From the NCBI RefSeq assembly GCF_000300875.1, contig NZ_AMSG01000009.1, positions 1-64,000 on the forward strand: DNA of 64,000 nucleotides, in the 5' to 3' direction. Origin of the DNA: Galbibacter marinus (lineage in GTDB: Bacteria; Bacteroidota; Bacteroidia; Flavobacteriales; Flavobacteriaceae). The notes under the pieces were generated by a model that saw only the letters and a list, made by a program, of their open reading frames with translations, was not told the DNA's origin and did not search any database. Shown here in pieces: positions 1 to 11,596 of this stretch (positions are counted from its first letter, which is position 1; every line of letters starts with the position of its first letter). Both the position numbers and the translations under genes were made by a program.

Positions 1-169
1 AGTAATTCTAAAAAACCTATTTTTGATTGAATTACTTTATGTGATATTGGTGAAGAGCCCTCCAACACCACTAAGGAATACAAACCGAGCAAAGTTAACA
101 GAAGGAGCTTACATCCCATCGACACGCCGTAATCAATGGGTTTATGCTCTGGTTTATAAAACTAAAATT

Positions 170-592
170 ATGCAGAATATCATTAAACTAGCCCTTCGCT
201 TATCTATCGCTTTAGGATTTTTATCAGCGGTGGCCGATCGACTTGGATTGTGGGATGAAGAAATCTCTAATTGGGGTACTTGGGAATCATTTTTGGATTA
301 TACAGCATTTATAAACCCGTGGTTTCCTGAGTCAATGATCCCAGCTATTGGATTTGTAGCAACAGTTCTAGAGGTAGTATTTGCTGTCTTTTTATTGATC
401 GGATTTAAAACCTCTCTCTTTGCAAAATTAAGCGGTTATCTGTTGCTGATATTTGCACTGTCCATGACATTTTCCTCTGGAATTAAAGGAGTCTTTGATT
501 ATTCCGTATTAACAGCTGCAGCTGCTTGTTTTGCCTTGAGTGAAATGAAAACAAAATACTTAGAAGTTGACTCTTTAATTCAAAGAGGATAA
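170..592 (+). CDS. DoxX family membrane protein
   Basis: This is a 140-residue integral membrane protein of the DoxX type. The reading frame is open from position 23, but the stretch before the ATG at 170 is polar and unlike the family, whereas the protein from MQNIIKLALR onward begins directly with the first hydrophobic helix as DoxX proteins do. About four membrane segments can be seen, including one with the motif ATVLEVVFAVFLLIGF. DoxX members are often linked to redox or sulfur-stress functions, but the role here cannot be told from sequence. A hairpin terminator follows at 623-659. Confidence 0.75.
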   Translation: MQNIIKLALRLSIALGFLSAVADRLGLWDEEISNWGTWESFLDYTAFINPWFPESMIPAIGFVATVLEVVFAVFLLIGFKTSLFAKLSGYLLLIFALSMTFSSGIKGVFDYSVLTAAAACFALSEMKTKYLEVDSLIQRG

Positions 593-622
593 GAGCGCTA
601 AGAAAAATTAGAATAATAAAAT

Positions 623-659
623 AGCGGAGAAACTAACTAAAGTAACTCCGCTCTTTTTA
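623..659 (+). terminator. Rho-independent terminator after the DoxX gene, possibly bidirectional
   Basis: The arms AGCGGAG (623-629) and CTCCGCT (646-652) are perfect inverted repeats followed by CTTTTTAT. The DoxX gene and the DUF2911 gene converge here, so the hairpin may serve both. Confidence 0.7.
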
Positions 660-690
660 TTAACTAGTGGACCATTGTTTGGTCTGTTTT

Positions 691-1239
691 TTAGTACTGG
701 TAGGATAATGGAACTGCTACACGAACAGTATCCCATCCCATTACCATCTGAGCGCCAGCGTCTCCATTAGGAGCAAATGTAATACCAAAGGCCTCAAGAC
801 TTTCCTCTGAGGTACTTGGTTTAACAGTGATGCGAGCAACGTCATTATCTGGGTTATACGAATAAGCACCCCAAACATCTAAATCTTTACTTAGGATTAT
901 AGTCCACTCATCTTTTCCAGGAATACTGAACAAACTATAAGTTCCTGCTGCGATGGTTTGATCACCAAAACCAGTTTCTTTATAAAATTTGATTTCTGTA
1001 GCTTCATTAGCACCAGTTCTCCATACATCGCCAAAAGGTGCTAGGTCGATACCTACGGTTCTGTCTTTTAATTGTGGTCGGCTGTAGACTACTTTAACTA
1101 GGGGAGCTGCATTTTTTTCAGGTCGGAAATAAGCAATATCAGCCGGGCTTTTGTCAAGTCCGCTAAACTTTTGAGCTTGTAGTTCTGCTCCAAAAATCAT
1201 CGTGAGGACAAAAAGGCTTGCAATAATGGTTTTTATCAT
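691..1239 (-). CDS. Secreted DUF2911 domain protein
   Basis: This is a 182-residue exported protein. The first 22 residues form a Sec signal peptide (hydrophobic core ASLFVLTMIFG, cleavage near ELQAQ). The remainder matches the DUF2911 pattern: an early SP.D.AYFRP segment, VKVVYSRPQLKDR near residue 50, FGDVWRTGANEATEI near residues 68-83, and an AGTYSLFSIPG segment followed by WTIILSK. DUF2911 proteins are common periplasmic proteins of Bacteroidota with no assigned biochemical function. The gene stands alone and converges on the DoxX gene. Confidence 0.85.
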   Translation of the reverse strand: MIKTIIASLFVLTMIFGAELQAQKFSGLDKSPADIAYFRPEKNAAPLVKVVYSRPQLKDRTVGIDLAPFGDVWRTGANEATEIKFYKETGFGDQTIAAGTYSLFSIPGKDEWTIILSKDLDVWGAYSYNPDNDVARITVKPSTSEESLEAFGITFAPNGDAGAQMVMGWDTVRVAVPLSYQY

Positions 1240-1507
1240 AGTGTCGTTGTTTGTTATTAATTGAACATTAGGATTTAAATACTTTTCAAACTTAATTATA
1301 AAGTGGCAAAAACAACCTAGAACTTACATTTTATTAACACCAATATTAATTTTTTTTATAATTTATTTCATTTATAACTGAATCATTGTTTTTAAGTTTT
1401 AATTTGAAAGGTAAATGGTTATATTGGTTTTTATATTGAAACAAATGAACCAATTTTGCCTTGTAAATCATTATTTGAGAATCATCAAATTATAAAAATA
1501 GAAAGCT

Positions 1508-3178
1508 ATGTGTGGAATTGTATGCGCATTTGATTTAAAAGAAAGTGCAGAGGACTTAAGACCTCAGTTATTAGAGATGTCTAAAAAAGTCCGACACAGA
1601 GGACCAGATTGGAGTGGTATTTATAGCGATGAGAAAGCAATTTTAGCGCACGAACGTTTAGCAATTGTAGATCCAGCTTCAGGGAAACAACCTTTATTGA
1701 GTAGCGATGGGAAGCTAGTTCTTGCTGCAAACGGTGAGATTTATAACCACAGAGAGCTTCGTAAAAGATTCGAAGGTTCTTATGAGTTTAAGACAGAATC
1801 TGATTGTGAGGTTATCTTGGCACTATACAGAGAAAAAGGTGTTGACTTTATCGATGAGATGAACGGTATTTTTGGATTTGCCATATATGATGTTGAAAAG
1901 GACGAGTACTTTGTAGCTAGAGACCATATGGGTATTATTCCACTTTATATAGGATGGGATCAAAACGGAACCTTTTATGTGGCTTCAGAATTAAAAGCAC
2001 TAGAAGGTGTATGTACTAAAATTGAATTATTCCCTCCAGGACATTACCTTCATAGTTCAAATGGACAATTTAAAAGATGGTATACTAGGGATTGGACAGA
2101 ATATGATGCGGTTAAAGATAACCAAACAAGTATTGATAAAATAAAAGAAGCATTGGAGGCTGCTGTACATAGACAGCTCATGTCTGACGTGCCTTATGGA
2201 GTGTTACTTTCAGGAGGATTAGATTCCTCAGTAACCTCTGCCATTGCTAAAAGATATGCAGAAAAAAGAATCGAATCTGATGATTCTACAGAGGCTTGGT
2301 GGCCGAGGTTACACTCCTTCTCTGTGGGGCTTGAAGGGTCGCCAGATTTAGCAGCTGCTCAGAAAGTAGCTGATCATATCGGGACTGTACACCACGAGAT
2401 CAAATTTACCATTCAAGAAGGATTGGATGCTATTAAGGATGTAATTTACAACTTAGAGACCTATGATATAACAACCATTAGAGCCTCTACTCCAATGTAT
2501 TTAATGGCACGTGTGATTAAATCTATGGGGATAAAGATGGTGTTATCAGGTGAGGGAGCCGATGAGCTTTTCGGAGGATACTTATACTTCCACAAAGCAC
2601 CAAACGCTCAAGAGTTTCATGAAGAAACCGTTCGTAAACTAAGCAAACTTCACATGTATGACTGTCTGCGTGCTAATAAATCATTAGCCGCATGGGGGAT
2701 CGAAGGCAGAGTGCCGTTTTTAGATAAGGAATTCATGGATGTGGCCATGAGCATAAACCCACAGGATAAAATGATCAACGGCGAGCGAATGGAGAAATGG
2801 GTAGTGCGTAAAGCATTTGAATCCTATCTTCCAGAGAGTGTTGCTTGGAGACAAAAAGAACAGTTTTCTGATGGTGTTGGATACAGCTGGATCGATACTT
2901 TAAAGGAAATGGTTAATGCTGAGGTAAGTGATGAGCAATTGGCAAATGCAAAATTCCGTTTCCCAATTCAGACGCCAACCTCAAAAGAAGAATTTTACTA
3001 CCGTTCTATCTTCCATGATCACTTCCCATCAGATGCCGCCGCTTTATGCGTGCCACAGGAAGCATCAGTAGCATGTAGTACTCAAATTGCGTTAGAGTGG
3101 GACGAGGCCTTTAAGAACATGAACGATCCTTCTGGTAGAGCAGTTGCAAAAGTGCACACCCAGGCTTATGAGAGTTAA
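1508..3178 (+). CDS. asnB: Asparagine synthase B (glutamine-hydrolysing)
   Basis: The 556-residue protein makes asparagine from aspartate, glutamine and ATP in the cytoplasm. It starts MCGIV, so Cys2 becomes the N-terminal nucleophile of the class II glutaminase domain (about residues 2-190, with the RHRGPDWSG, LAHERLAIVD and NGEIYNH motifs). The synthetase domain follows, with the ATP-pyrophosphatase loop SGGLDSS near residue 236 and the SGEGADELFGGY motif near 347. The length matches AsnB of gamma-proteobacterial and Bacteroidota type (about 555). It is a single-gene unit closed by the hairpin at 3222-3245. Confidence 0.97.
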   Translation: MCGIVCAFDLKESAEDLRPQLLEMSKKVRHRGPDWSGIYSDEKAILAHERLAIVDPASGKQPLLSSDGKLVLAANGEIYNHRELRKRFEGSYEFKTESDCEVILALYREKGVDFIDEMNGIFGFAIYDVEKDEYFVARDHMGIIPLYIGWDQNGTFYVASELKALEGVCTKIELFPPGHYLHSSNGQFKRWYTRDWTEYDAVKDNQTSIDKIKEALEAAVHRQLMSDVPYGVLLSGGLDSSVTSAIAKRYAEKRIESDDSTEAWWPRLHSFSVGLEGSPDLAAAQKVADHIGTVHHEIKFTIQEGLDAIKDVIYNLETYDITTIRASTPMYLMARVIKSMGIKMVLSGEGADELFGGYLYFHKAPNAQEFHEETVRKLSKLHMYDCLRANKSLAAWGIEGRVPFLDKEFMDVAMSINPQDKMINGERMEKWVVRKAFESYLPESVAWRQKEQFSDGVGYSWIDTLKEMVNAEVSDEQLANAKFRFPIQTPTSKEEFYYRSIFHDHFPSDAAALCVPQEASVACSTQIALEWDEAFKNMNDPSGRAVAKVHTQAYES

Positions 3179-3221
3179 AAAATTGCTTTTTATATATTAG
3201 AACTTCGGTTTTAAGACACGG

Positions 3222-3245
3222 AAATCTCGCTTATGCGAGATTTTT
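3222..3245 (+). terminator. Terminator after asnB
   Basis: AAATCTCGC and GCGAGATTT form a 9-bp stem with a 4-base loop and continue into TTG, 43 bases after the asnB stop. A second small hairpin (AACGCC/GGCGTT, about 3270-3291) follows in the asnB-gyrB gap and is followed by TTTTAAGG. Confidence 0.75.
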
Positions 3246-3375
3246 GTGTTTTAGGCCGCATCCAAAAACCTCTATAACGCCTAAAAGGCGTTTTAAGGTG
3301 GTTTTAAAGCAATTTAAGCAACTTTCGGAAATTAACAATATGTTGATAAGTTTCGTTCTCCAGAGGCTAAAAGCT

Positions 3376-3405
3376 TTTATTTACGGCTTAATTTTCGTAT
3401 ATTTG
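3376..3405 (+). promoter_or_regulatory. Predicted gyrB promoter (Bacteroidetes type)
   Basis: TATATTTG at 3398-3405 is a perfect match to the Bacteroidetes -7 consensus TAnnTTTG. The -33 position, 19 bases upstream, is TTT rather than TTG. It predicts a leader of about 130 bases before the gyrB ATG at 3544. Apart from this and the two hairpins, nothing else was seen in the 365-base gap after asnB. Confidence 0.55.
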
Positions 3406-3504
3406 TAGGTATTCCAAACAATACAATCCAAGCATTTATTTGATGTTTGAAGTTACCTAAATTAGCATAGAAGGAAAGGTTTAAAAAAGTTTTAGAGCAA
3501 CTAA

Positions 3505-5484
<1,980 letters not shown>

Positions 5485-5518
5485 GTCTTAGATATAGCAA
5501 AGATTAACATAAAAAGAT

Positions 5519-5559
5519 CAAACCCGATTACTAAGAAAAGTAGTCGGGTTTGCTTTTAT
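5519..5559 (+). terminator. Terminator after gyrB
   Basis: CAAACCCGATTACT (5519-5532) pairs with AGTAGTCGGGTTTG (5539-5552), with one non-Watson-Crick position, and is followed by CTTTTATT. It lies between the convergent gyrB and GH115 genes. Confidence 0.8.
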
Positions 5560-5602
5560 TACTAACCGTAGGAATGGGGGGCTAATTGCTAATTAAGTAC
5601 AC

Positions 5603-8464
5603 TTATTTATCAATCTTTTTGAAACTTTGCTCAGGACCTAAGTATGATTTTTTAAGTCCACCGGTATCAATTACAATCTTTTGAAGCACTAATCCACTAT
5701 CTATTAAATAATAGTACAGCTGATGGTTTCCAGCTTTATCTAATTTATGGGTGGTAGTGATAACCTTTATGTTATTAGCTACAGACATTTGCCAATCGCG
5801 GTGGGTGTTTTCTTGATGAAAATTAACTAGTTGTGGGGCTGTGTCATCTATTGCAATCCCAAATTTTAAACCGTCTCTATCGGTATAATTTTGAGTGGGC
5901 GAGAAGTACGCATGTACTTTTACCTCACCAGTGGAAAAACTATGGAAATCATACTGTAATCGGGGTGAGGTCTCAGTAATTTCTTGAGGTCCGATTTTTT
6001 CTGGACTGATTGTAACACCAGATGAGGTTTTTCCAATATTAGGTATAACATGCCATTTAAAAGGATCACTGGCTAATTGATCAGTATAGTTCTCGGCATT
6101 TATTGAAATCACGCCATCTTGTTCTATAAACCCTTTGGCATGATTCAAATTAATGTGGTTAATAGGTAGTTTTACCACTATTTCCTGCCCATTTGCTTCA
6201 ATGGTGATTGATGAAGAATATTGACCTATTGGAGCCTTGCTCCAATCGACATTTATCTCAATAGGTTGATCCTGTTCAACCTTTCCTTTTGTCTTAGAAA
6301 TGTCCACCCATCGATCCTTGGTTTTTATTTTGTATTTATAAGAATCCTTTCCTGCATTAAAAAGGGTAATTTGAGATTCAGAAGGATTGAATAAGCTCAA
6401 TTCTGGTAATACTAAGGTGTCTTTGGTATTTGGATACCATGCTGTAGAACCGCTTATACCAACACCTACCTTTGCTTTTTTTGGTAATTCTACATAGGTT
6501 ACCTCGGGCATGTTATTATATCTAGGCTCTTGCCACGAGGTATATCCAATGTGGGTTTGTGACATCATGTGGTTCCATTTACCATCAGCTAGCTGTGTAT
6601 GATAGTATTGTGTTAGCAAGGAATCTTTTTCAAAATACTCCTTTACCTTATCAGCGTACTTATTCGCGATCACTCTTCCTTGTTCTGCGTATCGTCTATT
6701 TTTAGCGGCTGCTATGTAAAGGTGATTTAAGTTAGCACTCGCCACCACTGGAAATTGAACAAGCTGGTAATATGCATCCTGATAGGAAGCAGGGATCTTA
6801 TCGGCTAGATCTAATGTTTTTTTAACCAAATCGTCAAATTCCTTCAAGATACGATCCGCTTCATTGTAGTGTTTTAAGCTATAGGTAGAAGGACTTAGTA
6901 GTTCGTGTTTTCTTCTAGCGTTGTATTTGGTGTATTTCTTTAAAATATCTGCAATGTCCTCACTGTGCTTGACTCCAAAGGTATTTTCTGCCCAATCTTT
7001 ATAGTATTGAGCAACTTTAGTTGGTGTCCATTTTTGAGGATTCCAAGCATAATCTAAAAAGAAACTAATGGGGAGTTCCATGGGTTTGATATCACCGACA
7101 TTTACCACCCAAAGTTTATTGGCGCCGTAGTTATAGGCCAAATTCATTTGTTCCCAGACTCTTTCAATCTGGTTGGTGTTCATCCATTTGTAGTTTCTTG
7201 GGCCTCCCACATAATCAAAGTGGTAATATATTCCATAGCCTCCTTCTCTAGGCTCGGCATCTAGGTAAGGGAGCTTTCTAATATTTCCCCAGTTGTCATC
7301 ACAAAGCAACAAAGTGATATCCTCTGGAACGCGCATTCCTTGATCGTAATAATCCTGTACTTCTTTGTAGAGTGCCCACATTTGAGGGGTTTCTTCACTT
7401 GGTTTATCGGTAACCTCAGAAATGATTTTTCGCTGTCTATCTACAATTTTTTCAAGAAGTTCGATCGCGGTGCCCTCGGTCATAGGTTCATCACCATCAC
7501 CCCGCATTCCAACAGTTACAATAACCTCTGTGGAATCCATACGTTGCATTCCTTCTCTCCAGAATTCATCTAAGTTTTCCTCATTTTTAGTGTAATCCCA
7601 AGGACCTTCTCCAAACTTTTGCCATTCCGCATGAGCACGACCCAAGGGTTCGTGATGTGATGTTCCGATAACGATGCCATATAAATCAGCCATTGCTTTG
7701 TTTTTTGGATCATCGACATAAAACATTCTTCCCCACATAGCTGGCCAAAGGAAGTTTCCTTTAAGACGTAAAATCAACTGAAATACTTTTTCATAAAATT
7801 CAGCATTAAACTTTCCGTAATGCTCCGAAACCCATCCTGAGAGGGCGGGAGCCTCATCATTAATAAAGATCCCTCTGTACTGAACCTTTGGTTCTCCCAT
7901 GGTGTGAATCCCTGGGGTAACGTAAAGACTTTTGTGTTTTTTAGCTGGCACATCCGACCAAAAATGCCATGGTGATATTCCTATTTCATTTGAGAGGTCA
8001 TAAAGCCCGTAAAGGGTTCCTCTTTTGTCTGATCCAACTATTACAAGTGCCTTCTGAATCCCAGGTGTGGGATCCTCAACAATAGTGGTGATAAACTTTT
8101 CCCATTTCCCTTTTAAGGCGCTCTGATCGATTTTTCCTTGCTGAACTAATTGATTAATCAGTTCGCTTTTTCCAAGGGTACCTATAATAATAGCAGTTGC
8201 GTTTACAGAGCTTAGCTCACTGCTTAGGTTGGGAGTAATTCCAGTTACCTTTTCAATATCATTTTTTAATTCGCGTGCTACCTTTTGAACCCCAGGATAA
8301 TCAGCGCTGCTAAAAAGGATGGGGGCTGCCGTGTTTTGCTCCACGATCGCAAAACCGCCTTCAACGGGCTGGGGGGTGATATAGGATTGCTGTGCAAAAC
8401 TATGGAGCCCTGAAAGCAGTAATCCTAAATAAAATAAATAAATAATCGTGCTTCTTGTTTTCAT
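5603..8464 (-). CDS. GH115 alpha-glucuronidase, secreted
   Basis: This 953-residue exported enzyme is predicted to remove (4-O-methyl)glucuronic acid from internal and terminal xylose units of glucuronoxylan. A Sec signal peptide covers about residues 1-24 (ends HSFAQ). The GH115 core shows GSDKRGTLYGLYDLS (about 145-158), the segment EPKVQYRGIFINDEAPALSGW (about 192-212), LKGNFLWPAMWG (about 234), GTSHHEPLGRAHAEW (about 268) and GMRGDGDEPM. A C-terminal beta-sandwich region after about residue 680 fits the extra domain of this family. It is the last gene of the xylan operon, 26 bases after the GH10 gene. GH67 in the same operon acts on terminal residues, so the two would complement each other. 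Confidence 0.9.
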   Translation of the reverse strand: MKTRSTIIYLFYLGLLLSGLHSFAQQSYITPQPVEGGFAIVEQNTAAPILFSSADYPGVQKVARELKNDIEKVTGITPNLSSELSSVNATAIIIGTLGKSELINQLVQQGKIDQSALKGKWEKFITTIVEDPTPGIQKALVIVGSDKRGTLYGLYDLSNEIGISPWHFWSDVPAKKHKSLYVTPGIHTMGEPKVQYRGIFINDEAPALSGWVSEHYGKFNAEFYEKVFQLILRLKGNFLWPAMWGRMFYVDDPKNKAMADLYGIVIGTSHHEPLGRAHAEWQKFGEGPWDYTKNEENLDEFWREGMQRMDSTEVIVTVGMRGDGDEPMTEGTAIELLEKIVDRQRKIISEVTDKPSEETPQMWALYKEVQDYYDQGMRVPEDITLLLCDDNWGNIRKLPYLDAEPREGGYGIYYHFDYVGGPRNYKWMNTNQIERVWEQMNLAYNYGANKLWVVNVGDIKPMELPISFFLDYAWNPQKWTPTKVAQYYKDWAENTFGVKHSEDIADILKKYTKYNARRKHELLSPSTYSLKHYNEADRILKEFDDLVKKTLDLADKIPASYQDAYYQLVQFPVVASANLNHLYIAAAKNRRYAEQGRVIANKYADKVKEYFEKDSLLTQYYHTQLADGKWNHMMSQTHIGYTSWQEPRYNNMPEVTYVELPKKAKVGVGISGSTAWYPNTKDTLVLPELSLFNPSESQITLFNAGKDSYKYKIKTKDRWVDISKTKGKVEQDQPIEINVDWSKAPIGQYSSSITIEANGQEIVVKLPINHINLNHAKGFIEQDGVISINAENYTDQLASDPFKWHVIPNIGKTSSGVTISPEKIGPQEITETSPRLQYDFHSFSTGEVKVHAYFSPTQNYTDRDGLKFGIAIDDTAPQLVNFHQENTHRDWQMSVANNIKVITTTHKLDKAGNHQLYYYLIDSGLVLQKIVIDTGGLKKSYLGPEQSFKKIDK

Positions 8465-8490
8465 GGTGTATGATTAAAGAATGTTAAGAA

Positions 8491-9618
8491 TTATTCTTGG
8501 TTAAAGTTTACAACTTTCCTGTATACTTTTTTAGGTTGAAGTTCCGTATCAAACAATAGAGGATAGTTTTTTCGACCTTCCACAGGATAGTGATCAAGCC
8601 AAGAGTACCGATCCGATATATTCCAAAAGGTTACCCCAGTTAGAACATCTTTATAGTTTCTGAAAACTTCGAAAATAGCCTCGTATTGGGCAATTTGCTT
8701 TTGCTCAAGTGAATCAGTAAAACCTTTATTTTCTCCTTCCTTAAGAGGTCTTTGGTGTTTTTCCCACCGATAGAGCGACACATCGAGTTCTGTAATTTGA
8801 ACCTCCAGTCCTAAGGAGCTATAGAGATCTAAAGCGGAGGTGAGTTCATCTTTGGAAGGTTCGTAAATTGACCAATGACCTTGAATACCAACTCCGTCAA
8901 TTGGAGCACCATCCTCTATCATCTGCTGCAATAAACTATGGATACGATTGACTTTACCTGGTCGAACTGCATTGTAATCATTGTAATATAATAGTGCGTT
9001 TGGATCCGCCTCTTTAGCGAATTCAAAGGCTTTAACTAAATATTCCTTCCCAGCTATTTGATAAAAAGGGGAGGATTCACGGTGAATTTTATGAATCGAA
9101 TCAGAAACGGCTTCATTGACAACATCCCATGCGTAGACGATGTCCTTATAGCGATTTACGACCGTATGGATATGAGAGCGCATTCTTGCATATAAGGTGT
9201 CCTTGGAAATGCGATTCCCATCTTGGTCTTTAAAAAACCATTTAGGGTACTGTTGGTGCCAAATAAGGGCATGCCCTCGTAATTTTAAACCGTGTTCTCT
9301 AGCAAAGTTAGCTACTTGATCTGCCTGTTCCCAATTGTAGCGATCGATCTCAGGGTGGATAGGGCCAGCTTTCATGACATTCTCAGCTGTGATACTTGAG
9401 AATTGTTCTAAAATTAGACCGCGCTCAAGACTGTCCTTAAAGTTGGAAGGACTCACTGCAACCCCGATTGGGAAATAGTCTTTATAGGCTTGTTTTAAAC
9501 TAATAAGACTTGAATTATTTTCCATAGAACTATTAGTTTCACAACTAGATGTTATTAGGATACCACCTAGTATCAAGGCTGCTAAAAATAGTGGTTTTAT
9601 AAGGTTGGTCGATTTCAT
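8491..9618 (-). CDS. GH10 endo-1,4-beta-xylanase, lipoprotein
   Basis: This 375-residue enzyme is predicted to cleave the beta-1,4-xylan backbone. It has a lipoprotein signal with Cys26 (LITSSCETNSS), so it is probably membrane-anchored, perhaps at the cell surface. The GH10 barrel shows HALIWHQQYPKWF (about 116-128), the acid/base Glu169 in WDVVNEAV and the nucleophile Glu277 in VQITELDVS. The length is normal for a single-domain GH10; no carbohydrate-binding module is visible. It sits 8 bases after uxuA and 26 bases before the GH115 gene, so it is co-transcribed with both. Confidence 0.95.
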   Translation of the reverse strand: MKSTNLIKPLFLAALILGGILITSSCETNSSMENNSSLISLKQAYKDYFPIGVAVSPSNFKDSLERGLILEQFSSITAENVMKAGPIHPEIDRYNWEQADQVANFAREHGLKLRGHALIWHQQYPKWFFKDQDGNRISKDTLYARMRSHIHTVVNRYKDIVYAWDVVNEAVSDSIHKIHRESSPFYQIAGKEYLVKAFEFAKEADPNALLYYNDYNAVRPGKVNRIHSLLQQMIEDGAPIDGVGIQGHWSIYEPSKDELTSALDLYSSLGLEVQITELDVSLYRWEKHQRPLKEGENKGFTDSLEQKQIAQYEAIFEVFRNYKDVLTGVTFWNISDRYSWLDHYPVEGRKNYPLLFDTELQPKKVYRKVVNFNQE

Positions 9619-9626
9619 TTTTGTGT

Positions 9627-10805
9627 CTATTGTGAGTGAATTAGTTTAAAAAGAATTCCCTGTTCGAGGCCTCTGAGTTCTGCTAGACCTTTTAGCCTTC
9701 CCAAAAGCGAGTAGCCAGGATAATGCGTTATATTCCTATCCCTATCATGTAGGAACCCATGGTCTGGGCGCATCGGAATTGATATTTTTCGTTTTTGCAT
9801 TAAAAGAACCAATTTTTCCATGATAGAATTAATATCGTTGGAACCATCCAAGTGTGAGGATTCCCTAAAAATATGGTCGCCATCCCTTTGAACATTTCGA
9901 AGGTGAAGAAAATGAATACGATCACCGAATCGATCGATTATAGCTGTTAAATCATTTTCAGAAACTGCCCCTAAAGACCCCGTGCAATAACAAAGTCCAT
10001 TATTAAAAGATGGAACTGCACTGAAAATCTGGTCTAGATCATTTTCACAACTAACCACTCTTGGCAGTCCGAGCACCGAAAATGGTGGATCGTCTGGGTG
10101 AATGGCTAGCTGGACTCCAGAGGCTTCAGCTACTGGAACAACCTGTTTTAAAAATTCAATAAGGTTGCTTTTTAGATCATCTGCAGTGATATCCTTAAAT
10201 CCTTGGAGTAATTCCAAAAGTTTATCGGAAGTGAAGTTTTCTGAACTTCCTGGAAGACCTAAAAGTACATTCTTAAATACCTGTTCACGCTCTTTTTCAC
10301 TAAGGGACTCTCCGAGTGCTTTTGCATCCAAAACCTCCTGTTTGGAATATTGGTTTGCTGCACCTGGTCTTTTTAATAAAAAGACATCAAAGTAAATAAA
10401 GTACAACCGATGATAGCCAAGGGCTAAGCTACCGTCTTTGTTCTTATAGTTGTGGTCGGTTCGTACCCAGTCCAGTACTGGCATAAAATTATAGGTAACG
10501 ATCTTAATTCCAAGCTCGCCAAGATTTTTAATACTTTGCTTGTAATTGTCTATATAGGTTTGATAGTTTCCTGTTCTTTTTTGAATCTCGGGATGAACAG
10601 GTAGGCTTTCTACCACTGTCCACTGAAGACCTGCTTTTTCAATGAGTTGCTTTCTTTCTACAATAGCTTCTACACTCCAACTATCTCCCGTTGGAATTTG
10701 GTGAAGTGCAGTAACAATGCCTTGTGCCCCACTTTGACGAATATCCGCCAAGGTGGTGCTGTCTTGAGGACCAAACCAACGCATGGTCTGTTGCATTTTA
10801 AACAT
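9627..10805 (-). CDS. uxuA: Mannonate dehydratase
   Basis: The enzyme converts D-mannonate to 2-keto-3-deoxygluconate (KDG) in the cytoplasm, as the glucuronate branch of xylan breakdown requires. The frame is open further upstream to 10868, but that would overlap the SDR gene by 44 bases. The ATG at 10805 gives 392 residues and the usual start (MFKMQQTMRWFGPQDSTTLADIRQSGA is the family's N-terminus in abridged form). Typical segments are GIVTALHQIP, YNFMPVLDW, LAIHPDDPP and FLHLRNVQ, with MRPDHGFLHD near the C-terminus. It lies 19 bases after the SDR and 8 bases before the GH10 gene. The ATG at 10796 is an alternative start. Confidence 0.94.
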   Translation of the reverse strand: MFKMQQTMRWFGPQDSTTLADIRQSGAQGIVTALHQIPTGDSWSVEAIVERKQLIEKAGLQWTVVESLPVHPEIQKRTGNYQTYIDNYKQSIKNLGELGIKIVTYNFMPVLDWVRTDHNYKNKDGSLALGYHRLYFIYFDVFLLKRPGAANQYSKQEVLDAKALGESLSEKEREQVFKNVLLGLPGSSENFTSDKLLELLQGFKDITADDLKSNLIEFLKQVVPVAEASGVQLAIHPDDPPFSVLGLPRVVSCENDLDQIFSAVPSFNNGLCYCTGSLGAVSENDLTAIIDRFGDRIHFLHLRNVQRDGDHIFRESSHLDGSNDINSIMEKLVLLMQKRKISIPMRPDHGFLHDRDRNITHYPGYSLLGRLKGLAELRGLEQGILFKLIHSQ

Positions 10806-10824
10806 ACAATTGTTATTAAAAGAA

Positions 10825-11565
10825 TTAAAATCCAATACTGTTTCCTCCATCCACAGGTAATACCACACCGTTGGTGTATTTGGCCTGCTCGCTAATTAGG
10901 TGATAAATAGCATTAGCCACATCTTCGGGTTCTCCAAGAGCTCCCATTGGGGTACGCGAGAGTACTTTGCTTTTACGTTCCGGATCACTATCTAATGCCT
11001 TTGATGACATATTGGTTTTTATAAACCCAGGAGCAACACAATTTACTCGGATACCATATTGGGAAAGATCCACGGCCATGGCACGCGTCATGCCCTCAAT
11101 GGCTGTTTTACTTGCAGTATAAGCTATGACCTTTGGGATTCCATATTGTGCAGCCATGGAGCTGATATTTACGATGCTTCCAGAGAGCTGTGTCTTCATT
11201 TGTTTGACAACCTCTCTACTGATGGCAAATACACTAAGAACATTGGTATGAATGATTTGATTAAACTCTGCATCGGTAACCTCCCAAAATTCTTTCTTCA
11301 TATTAATTCCCGCATTGTTTACCAAAATATCGATACTTCCAGCTTCACTTAAGATATCGCTCACAAGCCTTGGTATCTCTTCAAGGTTATTTAAATCAAA
11401 TATCACAGGGCGTGCATTGGATCCAAGGACTTGGCAAGCGGTTTTTGTTTTTTCTGGGTTTCGACCGATAACATAGGTGGTGATCCCGCTGTCACAAAAC
11501 TTTTTTGCCGCAGCAAATCCGAGACCTGCATTGCCTCCTGTTATTATTGCAATTTTATTATTCAT
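10825..11565 (-). CDS. SDR family oxidoreductase, predicted fructuronate/mannonate oxidoreductase
   Basis: This is a 246-residue classical short-chain dehydrogenase. The cofactor motif is T9-G-G-N-A-G-L-G16, with NNAG at 83-86 and the catalytic triad Ser136, Tyr149, Lys153 (IAYTASK). It lies directly in front of uxuA in an operon that releases glucuronate. Reduction of D-fructuronate to D-mannonate is therefore the likely reaction, replacing the unrelated UxuB long-chain enzyme. That role is inferred from position; the fold and motifs alone do not give the substrate. No uronate isomerase (UxaC), which would supply fructuronate, is in the window. Confidence 0.8.
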   Translation of the reverse strand: MNNKIAIITGGNAGLGFAAAKKFCDSGITTYVIGRNPEKTKTACQVLGSNARPVIFDLNNLEEIPRLVSDILSEAGSIDILVNNAGINMKKEFWEVTDAEFNQIIHTNVLSVFAISREVVKQMKTQLSGSIVNISSMAAQYGIPKVIAYTASKTAIEGMTRAMAVDLSQYGIRVNCVAPGFIKTNMSSKALDSDPERKSKVLSRTPMGALGEPEDVANAIYHLISEQAKYTNGVVLPVDGGNSIGF

Positions 11566-11596
11566 CTATGTGTGTTTTATTATAGCGCCCATAGCT

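Noticed and set aside
23-169. A longer DoxX protein starting at position 23.
   Set aside because: The extra 49 residues are polar and unlike the family; the ATG at 170 starts directly at the first membrane helix.
10806-10868. A 21-residue N-terminal extension of mannonate dehydratase.
   Set aside because: It would overlap the SDR gene by 44 bases, and the family N-terminus begins at the ATG at 10805 or 10796.
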